A stretch of DNA of 64,000 bases from Rhizodiscina lignyota (lineage: Eukaryota; Ascomycota; Dothideomycetes; Aulographales; Rhizodiscinaceae): NCBI GenBank assembly GCA_010015805.1, contig ML978141.1, positions 124,001 through 188,000 of the forward strand, written 5' to 3'. Shown one piece after another: positions 21,048-32,415 of this stretch (position 1 is the first letter of the stretch; each line of letters starts with the position of its first letter). The translations under genes were made by a program, and so were the position numbers. Under the pieces are notes generated by a model that saw only the letters and a program-made list of their open reading frames with translations, did no database searches and was not told where the DNA came from.

Positions 21048-22898
21048 GTGATGACAGATCCGAAAACTTCAACCGGCTGCTGGACGTGCCGGATCCGCCG
21101 TAAGGGATGCGACAATGCGTTTCCAGTCTGTCGAGGGTGTGAGGCGCTAGAGATTAGGTGCTACCACGAAAAGAGCAAGCCAGAGTGGATGGACAGTGGG
21201 AGCAGGCAGCAGGAGATGGCTCAAAAGATTAAAGCTGAGATCAAGCGTAATGCGAGGCGTCGTCAAGGCAGGCAAAAAATCCAGACTATTGTGCGAGACA
21301 TTGACGAAGCCACTCCCCTAAGCTCGACTCACCTGGATTTTAATTTGCCATCCTCCGCCAACCCAATAGCTTCTTCCCGCCAAACTCCTTCGACTCTCGG
21401 CTCCGAGATAGAACATGATGGCATTCCGTCCTCAGCAACAAGCACAATGTATGAGCGGAGCGCCTCGCTGGATCTCTCCGACAGTAGACCCAACCAGCAG
21501 GATTCAGACGAATCGACTATACAAGATGCTCCAGTGCCAAGTCTTTCTCTTCCGAATAAGCTTGAATTGATATTTGTCATGGCATACTTGGACTATGTCT
21601 TCCCTGTCTCATTTCCATTCTATCGACCTACCATACTCGAGGGCGGTCGCGGCTGGCTACTCAGCTCCATCTTGGGGAACAAGTGCCTCCACCATACTGT
21701 TATTAGCCTGACTTCGTACTTCTTTTCTGTTGTTGAGGTCAATCCTCAGTCCGCCAACCTGATATGTGGATCATACACCTGGGAAGCCCTGCAAAGCCAG
21801 ACAGAGCTAGCTCTAAAGAAGGCACAGCGTGATCTGCATGAAATCAGCTGCAATGGAGTTCACCAAAACATTTTGGGCAGCGCAAACCTGATAGAAAGCA
21901 TTGTAAATCTGCTGAGTGTTGAAGTCATCCTCGGCTCGAACGAAAACTGGCAAATGCACCTTGATGCTGCAAGCTTCTTATTCCAGCGGCTCCTCGACTC
22001 TCACAGGAAGGACGATCCATACTCCGCATTCTCACATATTCTCGAGCTAGTTGACGCCTTATCCTTCCGAAGACCTCCCGATTCACCCCTATGGAGTCCT
22101 GAGCAAGCTGCCTTCCGCTTCTTTTCCGCGATGCTTATATTCAATGACATTGTCGCCAGTACATCCCTCGAGCAATCCCCAAAACTATGCGAATGCTACC
22201 CTCATTTGCTAGGAAATGACCCACATCCAGAGCCAGACCCGTCACTGCAGCTGGCCGACTTTATCGGCTGTCAAAACTGGGCGTTGATAGCAATAGGTGA
22301 GATTGCCGCGCTCGATGCATGGAAGAAGTCCATGAAACAAATCAATCAGCTCTCTGTACCGGAATTGGTACAGCGCGGCGCTGTAATCGACCAGCATTTA
22401 CGGGACGGCCTGGCAGTTCTTGACAAGCCTGAGTCGCAAAATAGAGAAAAGAAACGTGTACCTATTACACAGCTCGACACTCTACTCTCTCATACACCCT
22501 GTGCACCAGAAACTATCAACGCCATCACCCACATCTGGGCTCTTGCGGCGCGCTCTTATCTTCTCACCACAATTTCGGGATGGCAAGTCGCCAACGCTGA
22601 ACTCCGCTCCAACGTTGCGCAAACGATTGGCCTCCTCACCGACTTGGCAACATCTCCTACGTGGATGCGCACGCTTGCCTGGCCGTTGTGTATAACGGGA
22701 TGCTTAGCTGATGAGGGAGAAGAAGTATTGTTGCGCCAGCTGCTCACTGACATGGGAGGCTTGCAGGCATTCGGTACGCTGCGTCAGGCTCTGAGCATCA
22801 TGGAGCATGCGTGGCGCAATCGCACGCAGATTGATACAGAGAATTGGGACCTCGCGGCGTGCCTGAGATGTTTGGGTCATCGGGCTCTGTTGGTGTGA
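21048..22898 (+). CDS. Zn2Cys6 transcription factor, Fungal_trans_2-like
   Basis: Single exon of 616 aa; the start is ATGATG at 21048, either Met is usable. The zinc cluster is at the extreme N-terminus: C11-x2-C14-x6-C21-x6-C28-x2-C31-x6-C38, followed by KPEWMDSG and a basic, glutamine-rich helix (EIKRNARRRQGRQK). The long C-terminal half is helical with LDYVFPVSFPFYRPTILEGG and HMDAASFLFQRLLDS-type text, matching Fungal_trans_2 regulators. The last residues LAACLRCLGHRALLV are typical of the family's end. It may regulate its head-to-head NmrA-like neighbour. No intron was needed, unlike the other regulators here. Confidence 0.88.
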   Translation: MMTDPKTSTGCWTCRIRRKGCDNAFPVCRGCEALEIRCYHEKSKPEWMDSGSRQQEMAQKIKAEIKRNARRRQGRQKIQTIVRDIDEATPLSSTHLDFNLPSSANPIASSRQTPSTLGSEIEHDGIPSSATSTMYERSASLDLSDSRPNQQDSDESTIQDAPVPSLSLPNKLELIFVMAYLDYVFPVSFPFYRPTILEGGRGWLLSSILGNKCLHHTVISLTSYFFSVVEVNPQSANLICGSYTWEALQSQTELALKKAQRDLHEISCNGVHQNILGSANLIESIVNLLSVEVILGSNENWQMHLDAASFLFQRLLDSHRKDDPYSAFSHILELVDALSFRRPPDSPLWSPEQAAFRFFSAMLIFNDIVASTSLEQSPKLCECYPHLLGNDPHPEPDPSLQLADFIGCQNWALIAIGEIAALDAWKKSMKQINQLSVPELVQRGAVIDQHLRDGLAVLDKPESQNREKKRVPITQLDTLLSHTPCAPETINAITHIWALAARSYLLTTISGWQVANAELRSNVAQTIGLLTDLATSPTWMRTLAWPLCITGCLADEGEEVLLRQLLTDMGGLQAFGTLRQALSIMEHAWRNRTQIDTENWDLAACLRCLGHRALLV

Positions 22899-23581
22899 GC
22901 TAAGAGTCGTTCGTTGTAGCCAATTAAAGGCCTCGCCGGCATGGCGGGCAGAAGGGTTTGGGGCAGAGACAATACATTCATGCACCGAATCTCATCCTTG
23001 CTAAGCCCAGTAGGAGTCTGAATGATGGGGAGATCACGTCTCGCGACATGACTGGCGGGAGACTGTAGTCTTCACTGTTGTTGGAGAACATCTGATTGGG
23101 GCGGAAAGTCCGCCACAGCCTAGACGCTCCTTCACAGGATAACCAAATATCTAAACTCTAGACAGTCATCAGCCTAGGTGCGCCCTCCCGCCGATCAATC
23201 ATCAAGGCACGCAGGCCGAGGTGGACGCCACGTTTACTCACCGGCGACTCACACTTCGCTGTTGCGCCCCGTTTATCGGCTGAAGCTAAATTGGCTCGGT
23301 TTCGGAGAATTAATCTCAAGGGCAAGCGAAGCTGGGGTGTGTTAGACCGATTAGATTTGGAGGGAATGCCGCACAGCATTACAGGCGGCCACGCGGCCTC
23401 CATTGTTTGCAATAGCTTCGCCGGCGTATTATGTATCTCACATTGTAGAGCCTCAATAGCGCTCTGTCGAACAGGATGTGGTAAAAGAAGAATTTGGCAG
23501 TCGCGAGACACTTGGAATCTACATAATCAGGCACCAGTTCTGTAAAAAGTTCAACATAAGTTCCATTGTCCAGCTTGACCA
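22899..23581. other. Convergent spacer, no gene recognised
   Basis: This is the 683-bp gap between the 3' ends of two regulator genes. Minus-strand open frames (23158-23511, 23379-23582) have no family likeness; the second begins with an ATG overlapping the upstream gene's TGA, which is probably coincidence. Confidence 0.4.
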
Positions 23582-25786
23582 TCAGGAAATTTCCGGTCCC
23601 GGCGTTTGTACCGGTGGAGTCTGTATTCGTGCAGTCTGCGTCTTTGAGTTGTGCCTCTTCTCTTTAAACATTGCATTTAAGGAAGACGCGGATCTCTTTT
23701 CCAACGCCCCAAATGCCTCTCTGGGTTCGGCATCAATACCATTCGCGACATCCGGTCCCAATCCGGGTGCCTGATACATGTAGACTCGAGCGCGGGTCGT
23801 GGTAAGAGGCTGGTATTCTGGAGGCGGTGAGCCACCTTCCCAGACGTCTTCGACATATTTGTTCATGCGCGATGGAATCCACAGATAGTCGACTAGGACA
23901 TCGGTGAGATTGTCGAATGTCGAGATTGGCGGCTCGACTTCACGAGTGATCTCTGCGCATTGGGCGAGGAAGAAAGACTCTGCATCGGAACCCATCGCGC
24001 CCATTGTGCAGATGACAACAAGCCAGACGCCGAATGGTGAGCCACGCAATAAAGACGTGAGGTCGCCGTCTCGCCAGTGTCTTAGAAGCCGCGGAATGGC
24101 CTTGTCGTGAAGTGGTTCGTACACTGGGTCCCTGCCGCGCACCATGACGGCGAACAAGATCATCAGGCCAAGTGCGAGAGCTCCGTTGAGCGATTCGGAC
24201 GTCTCGACGCGTTCGAAATACCAGTGCAGAAGCTTCGTGCCGATGAGCGAGGTCAGGATTTGCATCTCGAGACCATCCCAGACGCTTTTCGAAGGAGACT
24301 CGAACCATACTTTCATATTCTACCTTCTTAGTCAGTCATTCTGTTGAGTTTCACGGAGGCATTATTGTTTATAGACAGCGCTTACCAATGCGTGGAAGTG
24401 CATTGAGCGTACTACTCGGATGAGATCGCTATCGATGGCAAAGTCTCTGCACGCAGATGCGATCAAGCATGGGGTGTCGTCCAGCTGAGTGTCCGTCGCG
24501 TATTTGAAGTCTTCGTACATCATCTCTTCCAGCATCTGGCGAGACAGGTATGGCATCTCGAAACTCGACATGGATTTGACAGTGCTGTACCTACTTCAGG
24601 TTAGATGCCGCTTGAGGAAATGGGTTACCGATTCTGCAATTGCCCACCTGACAATGAACGCTTGCAAGCAACGATTTCCAAGTTTTCGCACTCCACCACG
24701 CAGTTCTACCATGTGGATGAGGCCGCGCAAATGCACATCCCGATGTACTGGATCTTGCGAGAGCTCTCCTTCGCGTTGGAATGTCGGAAGAAACAAGGTT
24801 TCTTCGACGCAGAGAAGGTTGAATACCGCAGCCAGATTAGCATCGCTCAGAGCCTGCTCTGGATCTGAGATGTTCTCGTTCACCGCAGCAATCGCCGCTG
24901 AGCGATGGTACAAGACATCTTGAGGCGAGCTCTTAGGATGCGTCATGTAGAAATGCAAAGCACTGATGCAAAGAAGGCTGTGCATGAAAGCACTATTCGC
25001 GAGTGAAGGCGACACCCAGTTTGATTGCACGACTTCTGGCTGTCGGCCTAGTGTAATGGGCATGAAAGACGGAGCGAGCCGCGACATGACTACTATCCGT
25101 CAGCCTTGTCGATCATGTGTTTCCAGGCTGCTGGATAACGTACAATGGTCGAGCGGCCCGGGGACTCTGCCATCGATGGGTACAGCGACACTGTCAAATG
25201 GCCTGCGCCCTTCGCTCGGCTGGATCCAAGGGGGCGTCCCAACACCTGCCCCCAGCAGATCGCATTCGAGGCACAAGGCCTCCCCTTCCAAAAGTGGCCG
25301 CTGGCAGAATGTACAGCGACTTGGAACGGCATTCTCGATTGCTCGCTTGCGTTTATGATGCGGACCAAAGCTGGGGAACGGCTCCAGAGACAATCGAGGG
25401 TCAAGCGGGTCATTGGTTCCAGAAGTACCAACTGCTACCGGACAGCTTTTATCGGACTTCTTCAGTTTGTTACCGTTTGACTTGTTCTTCCTTTCAGGGC
25501 CGGCATTCTTCTTGGCCTTCGAACTAGGTTTCCTCCTGTTGGCGCTTTTAGTGGACCACGGGTGTTGCGTACGGATCTTGTGCATCAAGAACGACCTTGG
25601 CGTTCTCTCGGCCGACGTGGCTCCATCAAAGGAGGAATTAACAAAAAGGAAGTCGTTTGCCGACATTGTGTTCATTGGAGTGATGGTCTCGTGGGGCGCC
25701 GTAGACTGTCCTTTTGAGGCAGCAGTAGCTGTTTTAACAAAATCCGTTCTGGACATGAATGTTGGTGAGAACTGATGAGCCACCAT
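23582..25786 (-). CDS. Fungal_trans_2/DUF3468-type transcription factor-like protein
   Basis: Exons 25786-25144, 25092-24648, 24584-24386, 24319-23582, closing in frame to 674 aa. The N-terminal pattern DFLFVNSS followed by a basic stretch (SFLMHKIRTQHPWSTKSANRRKPS, given here only as its landmarks) is typical of regulator-like proteins that lack a Zn2Cys6 cluster. The middle begins after a 51-nt intron with MSRLAPSFMPITLG and has the helical FMHSLLCISALHFYM region; the end carries LLRHWRDGDLTSLLRGSPFG and a polar tail. In place of a zinc cluster there is an isolated CTFC...CLEC pair near residues 159-177 that could bind zinc. The start may instead be Met38 or Met41, just before the FVN motif. 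The exon 2/3 border (24648/24584) is the weakest. Nuclear regulator by analogy; targets unknown. Confidence 0.72.
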
Positions 25787-28564
25787 GGTCGCGGTTTTGC
25801 ATGAAGCGGAAATGGTAACTATAGTCTTCGCATGGATCTGCTGACTGCCAGGAAGAACCAGCCTTTCGAATGCTGCCGATATTGATATCTGCTCGTCACT
25901 TGTTGGACTCCTCTCAGCTTTAATTGATTTCAGACAATACTATGCACGAGGGTAACTGTCGTCCTGGAAATGCAGTGCCGCCTTTGGACTATCCCTGGTA
26001 GATATGAAGCGCGGAAGACGTCGAGTAGCAAACTATGTAAGATGCTATATGCGACATTAGGCGAAGTAGCGCCGCCTAAGGCCCTTATGAGGACCGCCCA
26101 CGAGAGACGACAAGACCATTGGGAACCGGTAAATCGCGTGCTCCTGCGTTGCAGCATCCATGTCCGTTCTGATTTAAGGTTAATTCCTGCTAACTCCGCG
26201 ACAAGAATGACGAGGGTGGGGACCAGTCAGATCTAGTTCGGTTCAGAAATGGCGTACACTTGCACCCTCCCAAGCATTGCTAGTTGATCGCTTGATCGGA
26301 GCTCCGCAGCTGCAAACATAACATCTTACTAAGACGGCACGGTGTGACACGCGTTTGCAGTTTGCGGAGGCGCAGGACTGGCATTGTTCGGCGCAAGCCG
26401 TACGGGAGGAGACTGGTCGAAGCATTCTGATAGAAGATCCCGGACGAGAATCCTCGGTGATGTTGGTGCTCGCCAATGATCATCTCATTCTCCTACGGCC
26501 GGAAATATTCCGAACACCCACGAGTTCACATGTCCTTGATATCGAGTCGCAGGATTCGATGCTGCCTTTCAATACTGAATTGGATAGCCTGTCTACTCGT
26601 TCTAGAAGCATGCTAGCTTCCACCAGAGCAGGTCCTCGCTCCATTCTGTGGAAAGTGGAAGGCCGCAACCCACGGAACTGGTCATTGCGGAAATAAACGA
26701 AAATATCTTCGAACACGCCTTGAATCAAGCGGCATATTACGCAGAGGCGTGCCGCACAGAGATTTTCTGGGATGCCGAGAGCGCCTGGTTACCTGCTCCT
26801 TCGATTGTATCGGGGACGGGATGAAGTGAAGTTGGAGGCCTGGTTCGCAAAGGTTCCGTGAAGGGAAGAGGGTCGCTATGTTGACTAATACATGAATCAG
26901 CGAGGTCGGCGAGCAACACTGTTTGTAGTATTAAATCTGGAAAAGTCTCAGATTTGGCAAGTGTCAAGCCAATTATAGTAAAATATGGAGCTGGCGACAA
27001 AATTGTCCCAGCGTTCTGAAAATTCCGAATTAGGGAATCGCCCCTTCTGGCAATCACAGCGATGTCGAGCGAACGTCTGACAACTCCAGGAACCACGACG
27101 ACGATGTCCATCTTTGAAACGCTAGGCTTGTGCGGCATCGGCATACTAGCCTCATCAGTAGCCAAGCATGCAAGTTGCTTGCAGGATCTCCCATCGCATC
27201 AAACGGCTGACATAAATACCAATGCTCCTACATAATCCTGTGAACACATGGATGGATCTCCCCAAAGTCATTATCTAACGCGGACCTGCTTCCTTGCGAA
27301 AGCATCGAATCGGCAGGCTTGGCTAGACACAGCCACGGGGAGTTTGCGGTAGCGTGAGACAAGGCGTTGAATCGATTCATACCCGCGGCTCGAATTACTC
27401 TTCATGTCTCCCAAGAACCATGTATCATCATGTGATGATTGAACGTTTGCGTCTTTGGCGAATTGATTTGAAATGCATCACGGTGCCTTAGCCATTCGTG
27501 ATTAAGATGCCATCATAAAAACAAGAGAAAGGTAAATGCCAAGGGTATCTGGAAAAACTAGAGACAGAAACACCTTTCCGCCATATATATCGCGCTTTGT
27601 CAGCGGCCTGAGGAACGCCGCGCTCAAAGATTGTCGAAGCTTTGTGCTCTTGCGGAGGAAAATTCCTTCTTGAAAGGATGTTAGGTAAGCGTTCGCTCCA
27701 TACATGTATTCGGTAGCCTGTAGCCATGCCATATGAATGGTGTGTCGGCATACGATAAAGCACACAGTATCCTTTCATCTTGAGACTTCGGCTCTGAGTG
27801 AACATGACAGCTCGGCTCGATATCGCAGTGGCCGAGAATATCCAGTTTCATTGCTGCGTTGGATCTGAAACTTATTCGAGAAGGAAAAGATACCCACAGC
27901 AAAAAGGTGCGCATATAAACATTAAGAGAATTGTAAAGCTCCAAATTCCACCAAAGGCTTCAAGCGAGCAAAACATTGCTGGACGATGCCGACAGATATT
28001 ACGGCCAGGCCCCCATTCCAGAGAGGAACGCCAAACGAAACTCCCAATGGCCGCGAGCAGTCGAGGGCGACGAGGCTCATCTTGCGAAGATACCCTCTAA
28101 TGACATTTACCCGCTGCGTCCTGAAAATAGTGGAATCATGACAGCGATTAGTTGTGTCCAAGAAATTAGTACATCTGTGATCCGGATTATAAAAGAAGTA
28201 GCCAGTAGCATCGACGTCTCCCAAATTCCCTAACAAATGTGGTGGAGTTAAGATGCGCCTAGCAACGTCGATATATGGTGCGTAAGCTCCGTGATTGCGT
28301 AATATCCATCCTGATCACTTCCAGCATGATCGTCATATCATTACGTCGGCGAATCGGACTGCCGGTGGAGTCGTATCTGATTGATAAGATCTCGTTAAGG
28401 TATCGTTACCAGCGTGAAGTTAGAAGTTGATCTTGCTGCTGACGACCATCTCGGTAAGCTTTCTCCAAGTTGGCAATATTCCAGTCGCCAACGCATCGGA
28501 CCGAATAGGATTTCCAAGGGTCCAAAAATGGGACTCCAGGTCAAGAATAGAAGTCCGATGCCAT
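25787..28564. other. Gene-poor stretch of 2.8 kb
   Basis: I found no recognisable gene. The largest frames are 26355-26696 (+, 113 codons), 26737-27165 (-, 142) and overlapping minus frames across 27490-28236 that contain hydrophobic runs but change frame repeatedly. Those minus frames could be the remains of a small membrane-protein gene; this is a guess. Confidence 0.35.
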
Positions 28565-31063
28565 TTACAGCACCGCATCCAAAACCTTATCCCTCAACCT
28601 CCTAACCTCCTCCTCCTTCGCCCTTAATTCCACCTGTGCCTTAACAAATTTATCTCGCCAATCCTCGGGCCGACCGTCAACATCATCCCTATGCCCCGTT
28701 GGTTCCTTTCCTCCTCTACCACCCCCCTCATCGCCTGAAATAACCAACCCCTTGAGCTGAAACTCACCAGACAACCCACCTAGCAGTAATGTCCAGCTCA
28801 CATCCCACGTCTCCCGGACCCTGCCTAGCGAGTCGACTTCTGAGACGTCGTCGTCCTCGTGCTCCTCGATTGGGCTGTCATATCCGTCTTCGCCGACCCG
28901 GAAACGGTGGCATACTATTTGCTTGCCGGGGCCTTGTACTTTGGCGGTTAGGCCTTCGGTGGTTAGCCCGCTGAGTTCGTGCGAGAGGCCCAGGAACATT
29001 GCTGCTTGGGAGATGCTGGGGTTGTCGATACGTGCGAGCATCGCGGCAGCGAGGCCTTTCGCTTCGTAGCCTCGCAGTCGCTTGCGTTTGCGGCCAGATA
29101 ATAGGGCACGGAGTAGTTCGTGTGCGAGAGCGCGCTTGAGGTCTTCAGGTGAGAATTGCAAAGTTGTTGGAGGTGGCAGAGGCCTCTGTACGGGTAAGCT
29201 TGGCTGGCGGAACGTCGTCGGTGGTGTCATGTGTGCAATCGGCGCGCCAATAATGATCTGCTGTTGGTCAAAGTCACCGACGCTGCTGCTGCTCTGGTGA
29301 CGGCGATGGTGCTGAGTAGCATGGCTAAGTGCACGCTGCTCATCGCCGCTAGAGTCGCCGAAGAATACCGAGCCACGAGGCGGTGGAGGAGAGTCACGAA
29401 GCGCAGGGACTTCCATAGGACCTCGTTCTGCTTCACCGTTTACCAGAACAGTTGGAGGAGCGCCGCCACTGGTTGTTGGTGGAGTGATGAGGTGTACTGG
29501 GCCAGAGACGCGTTGCGGAACCTGCAATTGCAGCCTCTCGCGTTTCGCAGAGGTGGGTGGCTGTGTGGAGGTCGTTGATTGTGGTACTGGGCTCTCAGTA
29601 CCTGGAATGGGCATCGGAATGTTCTGGGGTATCGAGAGGGGTGGGAATGCTGGCACCGTGGTGGAGATTGGTGTCTTACCCATCTCGACAGGCGTTGCTT
29701 CCTTGGCCTTCGGGTTGGCTGGGAATGTGGAAAATGGCCCATCGCGAACAGTGCGATTCGATGGCGGACGACCTCTCAATTTTCCATTTTGCGTACTCGC
29801 GCTGCTTGACCATGCTGATGACACGAGCGGTCCATGGCGCCGCCGAGACTTTGTACGAGGCGTCATAGCGGACTGAGGCTCCTCTGGCCAAGCAGAATCA
29901 GGGTGAGTTGACGCTGGAGTCACTGCAGAGAGTGGATGTGGTGTGATTGGCGTGTCCATAGTTCCATTCACCCGCCATCGAAATAGGCTATTTGGGTGGG
30001 CAGAGCTGGGCGTTAACCCTTTCATCGGATGAAGACTTGCAGGAGTCACTGCAGATGCTGCGGCCCATGGATCTGGGGGTGGCGCAAATTCATCCGGATA
30101 CGCAGAGTGTGGTGTTGCAAAGTGATGTGGGCTCGCGAATTCGATCGAACCATCGAGCTGCGGCCGCTTGGGCTCTGGTGTAACTGCTCGATCTGCATCA
30201 TCCTCAATGTCATCTGCTTTCCGTCGACCTCGCTTGGGTCTCATGCTAGGGTCTAATGCTCTGATAGCCAGATCTTCCTCAGCTGGGACACCGTCTCTTC
30301 CTCCATCCGGAGTGGGGTCGTGCAGTGGAGGAATCTGCGTATAGTACTCCTTTGGACTCCCGCGTAAAAAGTCGAAAAATGCATCGACATGCATCGCACG
30401 CATCCAGCGCTTTAGCCTAACAGAGTATTGCTGCACTTTTTGTGTGCTCTGGCCCTTATCAAGAGCTGGCTTTTCCACACCCAGTTCGAGCGCTAACTCG
30501 ACCCACGTCTTGATATCCTTCTCCTCATATCTCTTCACCAGCTCGTATAAATGCCATATGCTGAAGCTCTTGCCGTCACTCTTTGGCGGTTGCCGAAATA
30601 TCTTCCTCAATTCTGCCGTATCAGTTGTGAGCGAGAATGACGGATTGCAGTACAGTATGAACGCAGCGTAGGCATCATCAATTGACTCGTCCGATACGTC
30701 GCGCGATGGTAGCGATCGATCCGTAGGTGTGAAACTCGGAAGTGTCTGGCGCGACTGGCTGGGTGAGCGTATGGAGACTGAGTTGGAGGGCGTCGAGGGC
30801 GTTGCGGCAGTGCTACGCGGCGTGTCGCTGTACAGACCGCTGGGGATAACGGGATCGTGAGCGCTCAGGTGTGGTGACGCCGATATTGCATTCCCCGGAG
30901 GTCCTGCCGATCCTCCTGTCCCCAAGCTTGGATCTATGGGCTGCGCTCCTGGGTGCTTGAAGTGGACCTGCGGCGGGCTCTGCGCGCCCTGGAAGTGATG
31001 GGTGTGCGGCGCCAGGTGCACGCCCTCGCTCTCATTCTCTGGCCCGGGGATGTGGAAATTCAT
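28565..31063 (-). CDS. abp2: ARS-binding protein 2-like (Abp2)
   Basis: Single exon, 832 aa. Residues about 120-250 contain the signature of fungal ARS-binding protein 2: DAYAAFILYCNPSFSL, then RKIFRQPPKSDGKSFSIWHL, YELVKRYEEKDIKTWVELA, and RLKRWMRAMHVDAFFDFLRG. In fission yeast Abp2 binds AT-rich replication-origin sequences. Downstream are Pro/Ser/Thr-rich disordered tracts, a basic KRPKRGRRK-like patch near residue 280, a second conserved block (LKRALAHELLRALLSGRKRKRLRGYEAKGLA region), an acidic run, and a C-terminal coiled-coil helix. The name follows the fungal family; an origin-binding role in this organism is inferred. Nuclear. Confidence 0.82.
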   Translation of the reverse strand: MNFHIPGPENESEGVHLAPHTHHFQGAQSPPQVHFKHPGAQPIDPSLGTGGSAGPPGNAISASPHLSAHDPVIPSGLYSDTPRSTAATPSTPSNSVSIRSPSQSRQTLPSFTPTDRSLPSRDVSDESIDDAYAAFILYCNPSFSLTTDTAELRKIFRQPPKSDGKSFSIWHLYELVKRYEEKDIKTWVELALELGVEKPALDKGQSTQKVQQYSVRLKRWMRAMHVDAFFDFLRGSPKEYYTQIPPLHDPTPDGGRDGVPAEEDLAIRALDPSMRPKRGRRKADDIEDDADRAVTPEPKRPQLDGSIEFASPHHFATPHSAYPDEFAPPPDPWAAASAVTPASLHPMKGLTPSSAHPNSLFRWRVNGTMDTPITPHPLSAVTPASTHPDSAWPEEPQSAMTPRTKSRRRHGPLVSSAWSSSASTQNGKLRGRPPSNRTVRDGPFSTFPANPKAKEATPVEMGKTPISTTVPAFPPLSIPQNIPMPIPGTESPVPQSTTSTQPPTSAKRERLQLQVPQRVSGPVHLITPPTTSGGAPPTVLVNGEAERGPMEVPALRDSPPPPRGSVFFGDSSGDEQRALSHATQHHRRHQSSSSVGDFDQQQIIIGAPIAHMTPPTTFRQPSLPVQRPLPPPTTLQFSPEDLKRALAHELLRALLSGRKRKRLRGYEAKGLAAAMLARIDNPSISQAAMFLGLSHELSGLTTEGLTAKVQGPGKQIVCHRFRVGEDGYDSPIEEHEDDDVSEVDSLGRVRETWDVSWTLLLGGLSGEFQLKGLVISGDEGGGRGGKEPTGHRDDVDGRPEDWRDKFVKAQVELRAKEEEVRRLRDKVLDAVL

Positions 31064-32415
31064 GGTAACTGGACGGCGCGATTCACCGTATGCTGTTGCA
31101 ATTGCTGGAGCGGCGACATGAACGGGCGGCGTGGGAGAGAGTCAACGTATACAGGACAGGACCAAGAGGGTAAGTGATGGTGGACTGCGTGGGTTTTGCG
31201 CTAAATGACCTAAAATGACTTCGCGCCGAGGCCTGGCGATCAGCGCCCCGATATGCGCGAGTATGCAGTACGGCCTGGGTACGGGCAGAAAATGATATGA
31301 CTCGTATAAGCCTGGTAAATAGCCAGTAGACGTCGCGACAAGCTCTGTGGCTTCGAAAAAGCAAGCCCGGCCTGATGGTTATACAGAAAGAAAAGGAGTT
31401 ATTAGGCTATTTTTGGTATGGCTTAGCGATCCTGCTATGCACCAAACGGGTGGGTGATGATGGATGTGAGCGCACAGCGTTTCCGCCGACGTTTGACCAG
31501 AACTGAACGTTGCCTTTTAACTGGCCGTAAATTGCGTTAATGCGGGCGTCGCTCGTTTGACAGCAGACGATTTTGAGCTTGGAAAGTTGAATGGTCCACG
31601 GAAAAATGAGCCCGTTCGAGCGACGCCTTTCCTCCAACAGCTACTTAACCCCAATTTCGTCCGCATTGGCATTTGCAACGTCCAGGCTTGGCCAACTGAA
31701 AGAGACATGCTCGAAACCGGATGCTCTTCATGCTGTCACCAAATGGGAGCGGAGCGGGCCCTTCCCGAGATGACGAGACTTGTCAGATGTCACTCCTGTA
31801 CATCCTGTTCAATATAGAGAATCGCCGAGAAAATAGATCCAGTGCGGATGTTCGACGCTCTACTTGGCATCTGTTATATCCTGCCCGGTTTATCAGCTAG
31901 AGTCAATCAGTGGAAGCTGATTTGTGGTGTTGAAGCCGTTCCGTCTCCCCGAACGCAAGCACTTCTAATGGAAGATGTGAGCAATGCGCCCATGGTTCCT
32001 GGCCAGGGCTGAGTCGGGGATTTCGGGAACGCTAATGAGTGGAAGATGCGCTCAATGTTCCAGGCTTTAAATTAGACCTGTGAAGATACGAGAGTCTTCC
32101 AAGGGCTAAGATATCTTCATGAACATCACGTGAGTGCTGACCACATGAGGCATAGCGCATCTTATGACGTGGAGTTCAGGCCGAGGCAAAGCATCGCCGA
32201 CATCAACCGAGAGGAGCAAGTATGGGGAAGCAGGGAGCCATGTACACCTCATCCGACGACAGGAACGGATTGAGCATCTACTGGCTTCTGCCCTTTCTTT
32301 TCTCCTCTTCTCCCTCTTGCTTTTAGACCGCACAAGACCATATCGTCTGCACACTCTCTCACTCACCGTTCGACATCCGCGTCTTTTCTTTTGATTCCAA
32401 ATCTCACATTCCACC
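31064..32415. other. Divergent intergenic region
   Basis: A 1.35-kb promoter region between Abp2 (minus) and the carrier gene (plus). A CT-rich stretch at about 32280-32400 immediately precedes the carrier start, as is usual for strongly expressed fungal genes. No extra gene recognised. Confidence 0.45.

Noticed and set aside
23379-23582. Minus frame whose ATG overlaps the stop of the regulator at 23582
   Set aside because: Overlapping stop/start coupling is not expected in fungal nuclear genes, and the frame has no recognisable content.
26355-26696. 113-codon plus frame in the gene-poor stretch
   Set aside because: No start context, domain or partner exon found.
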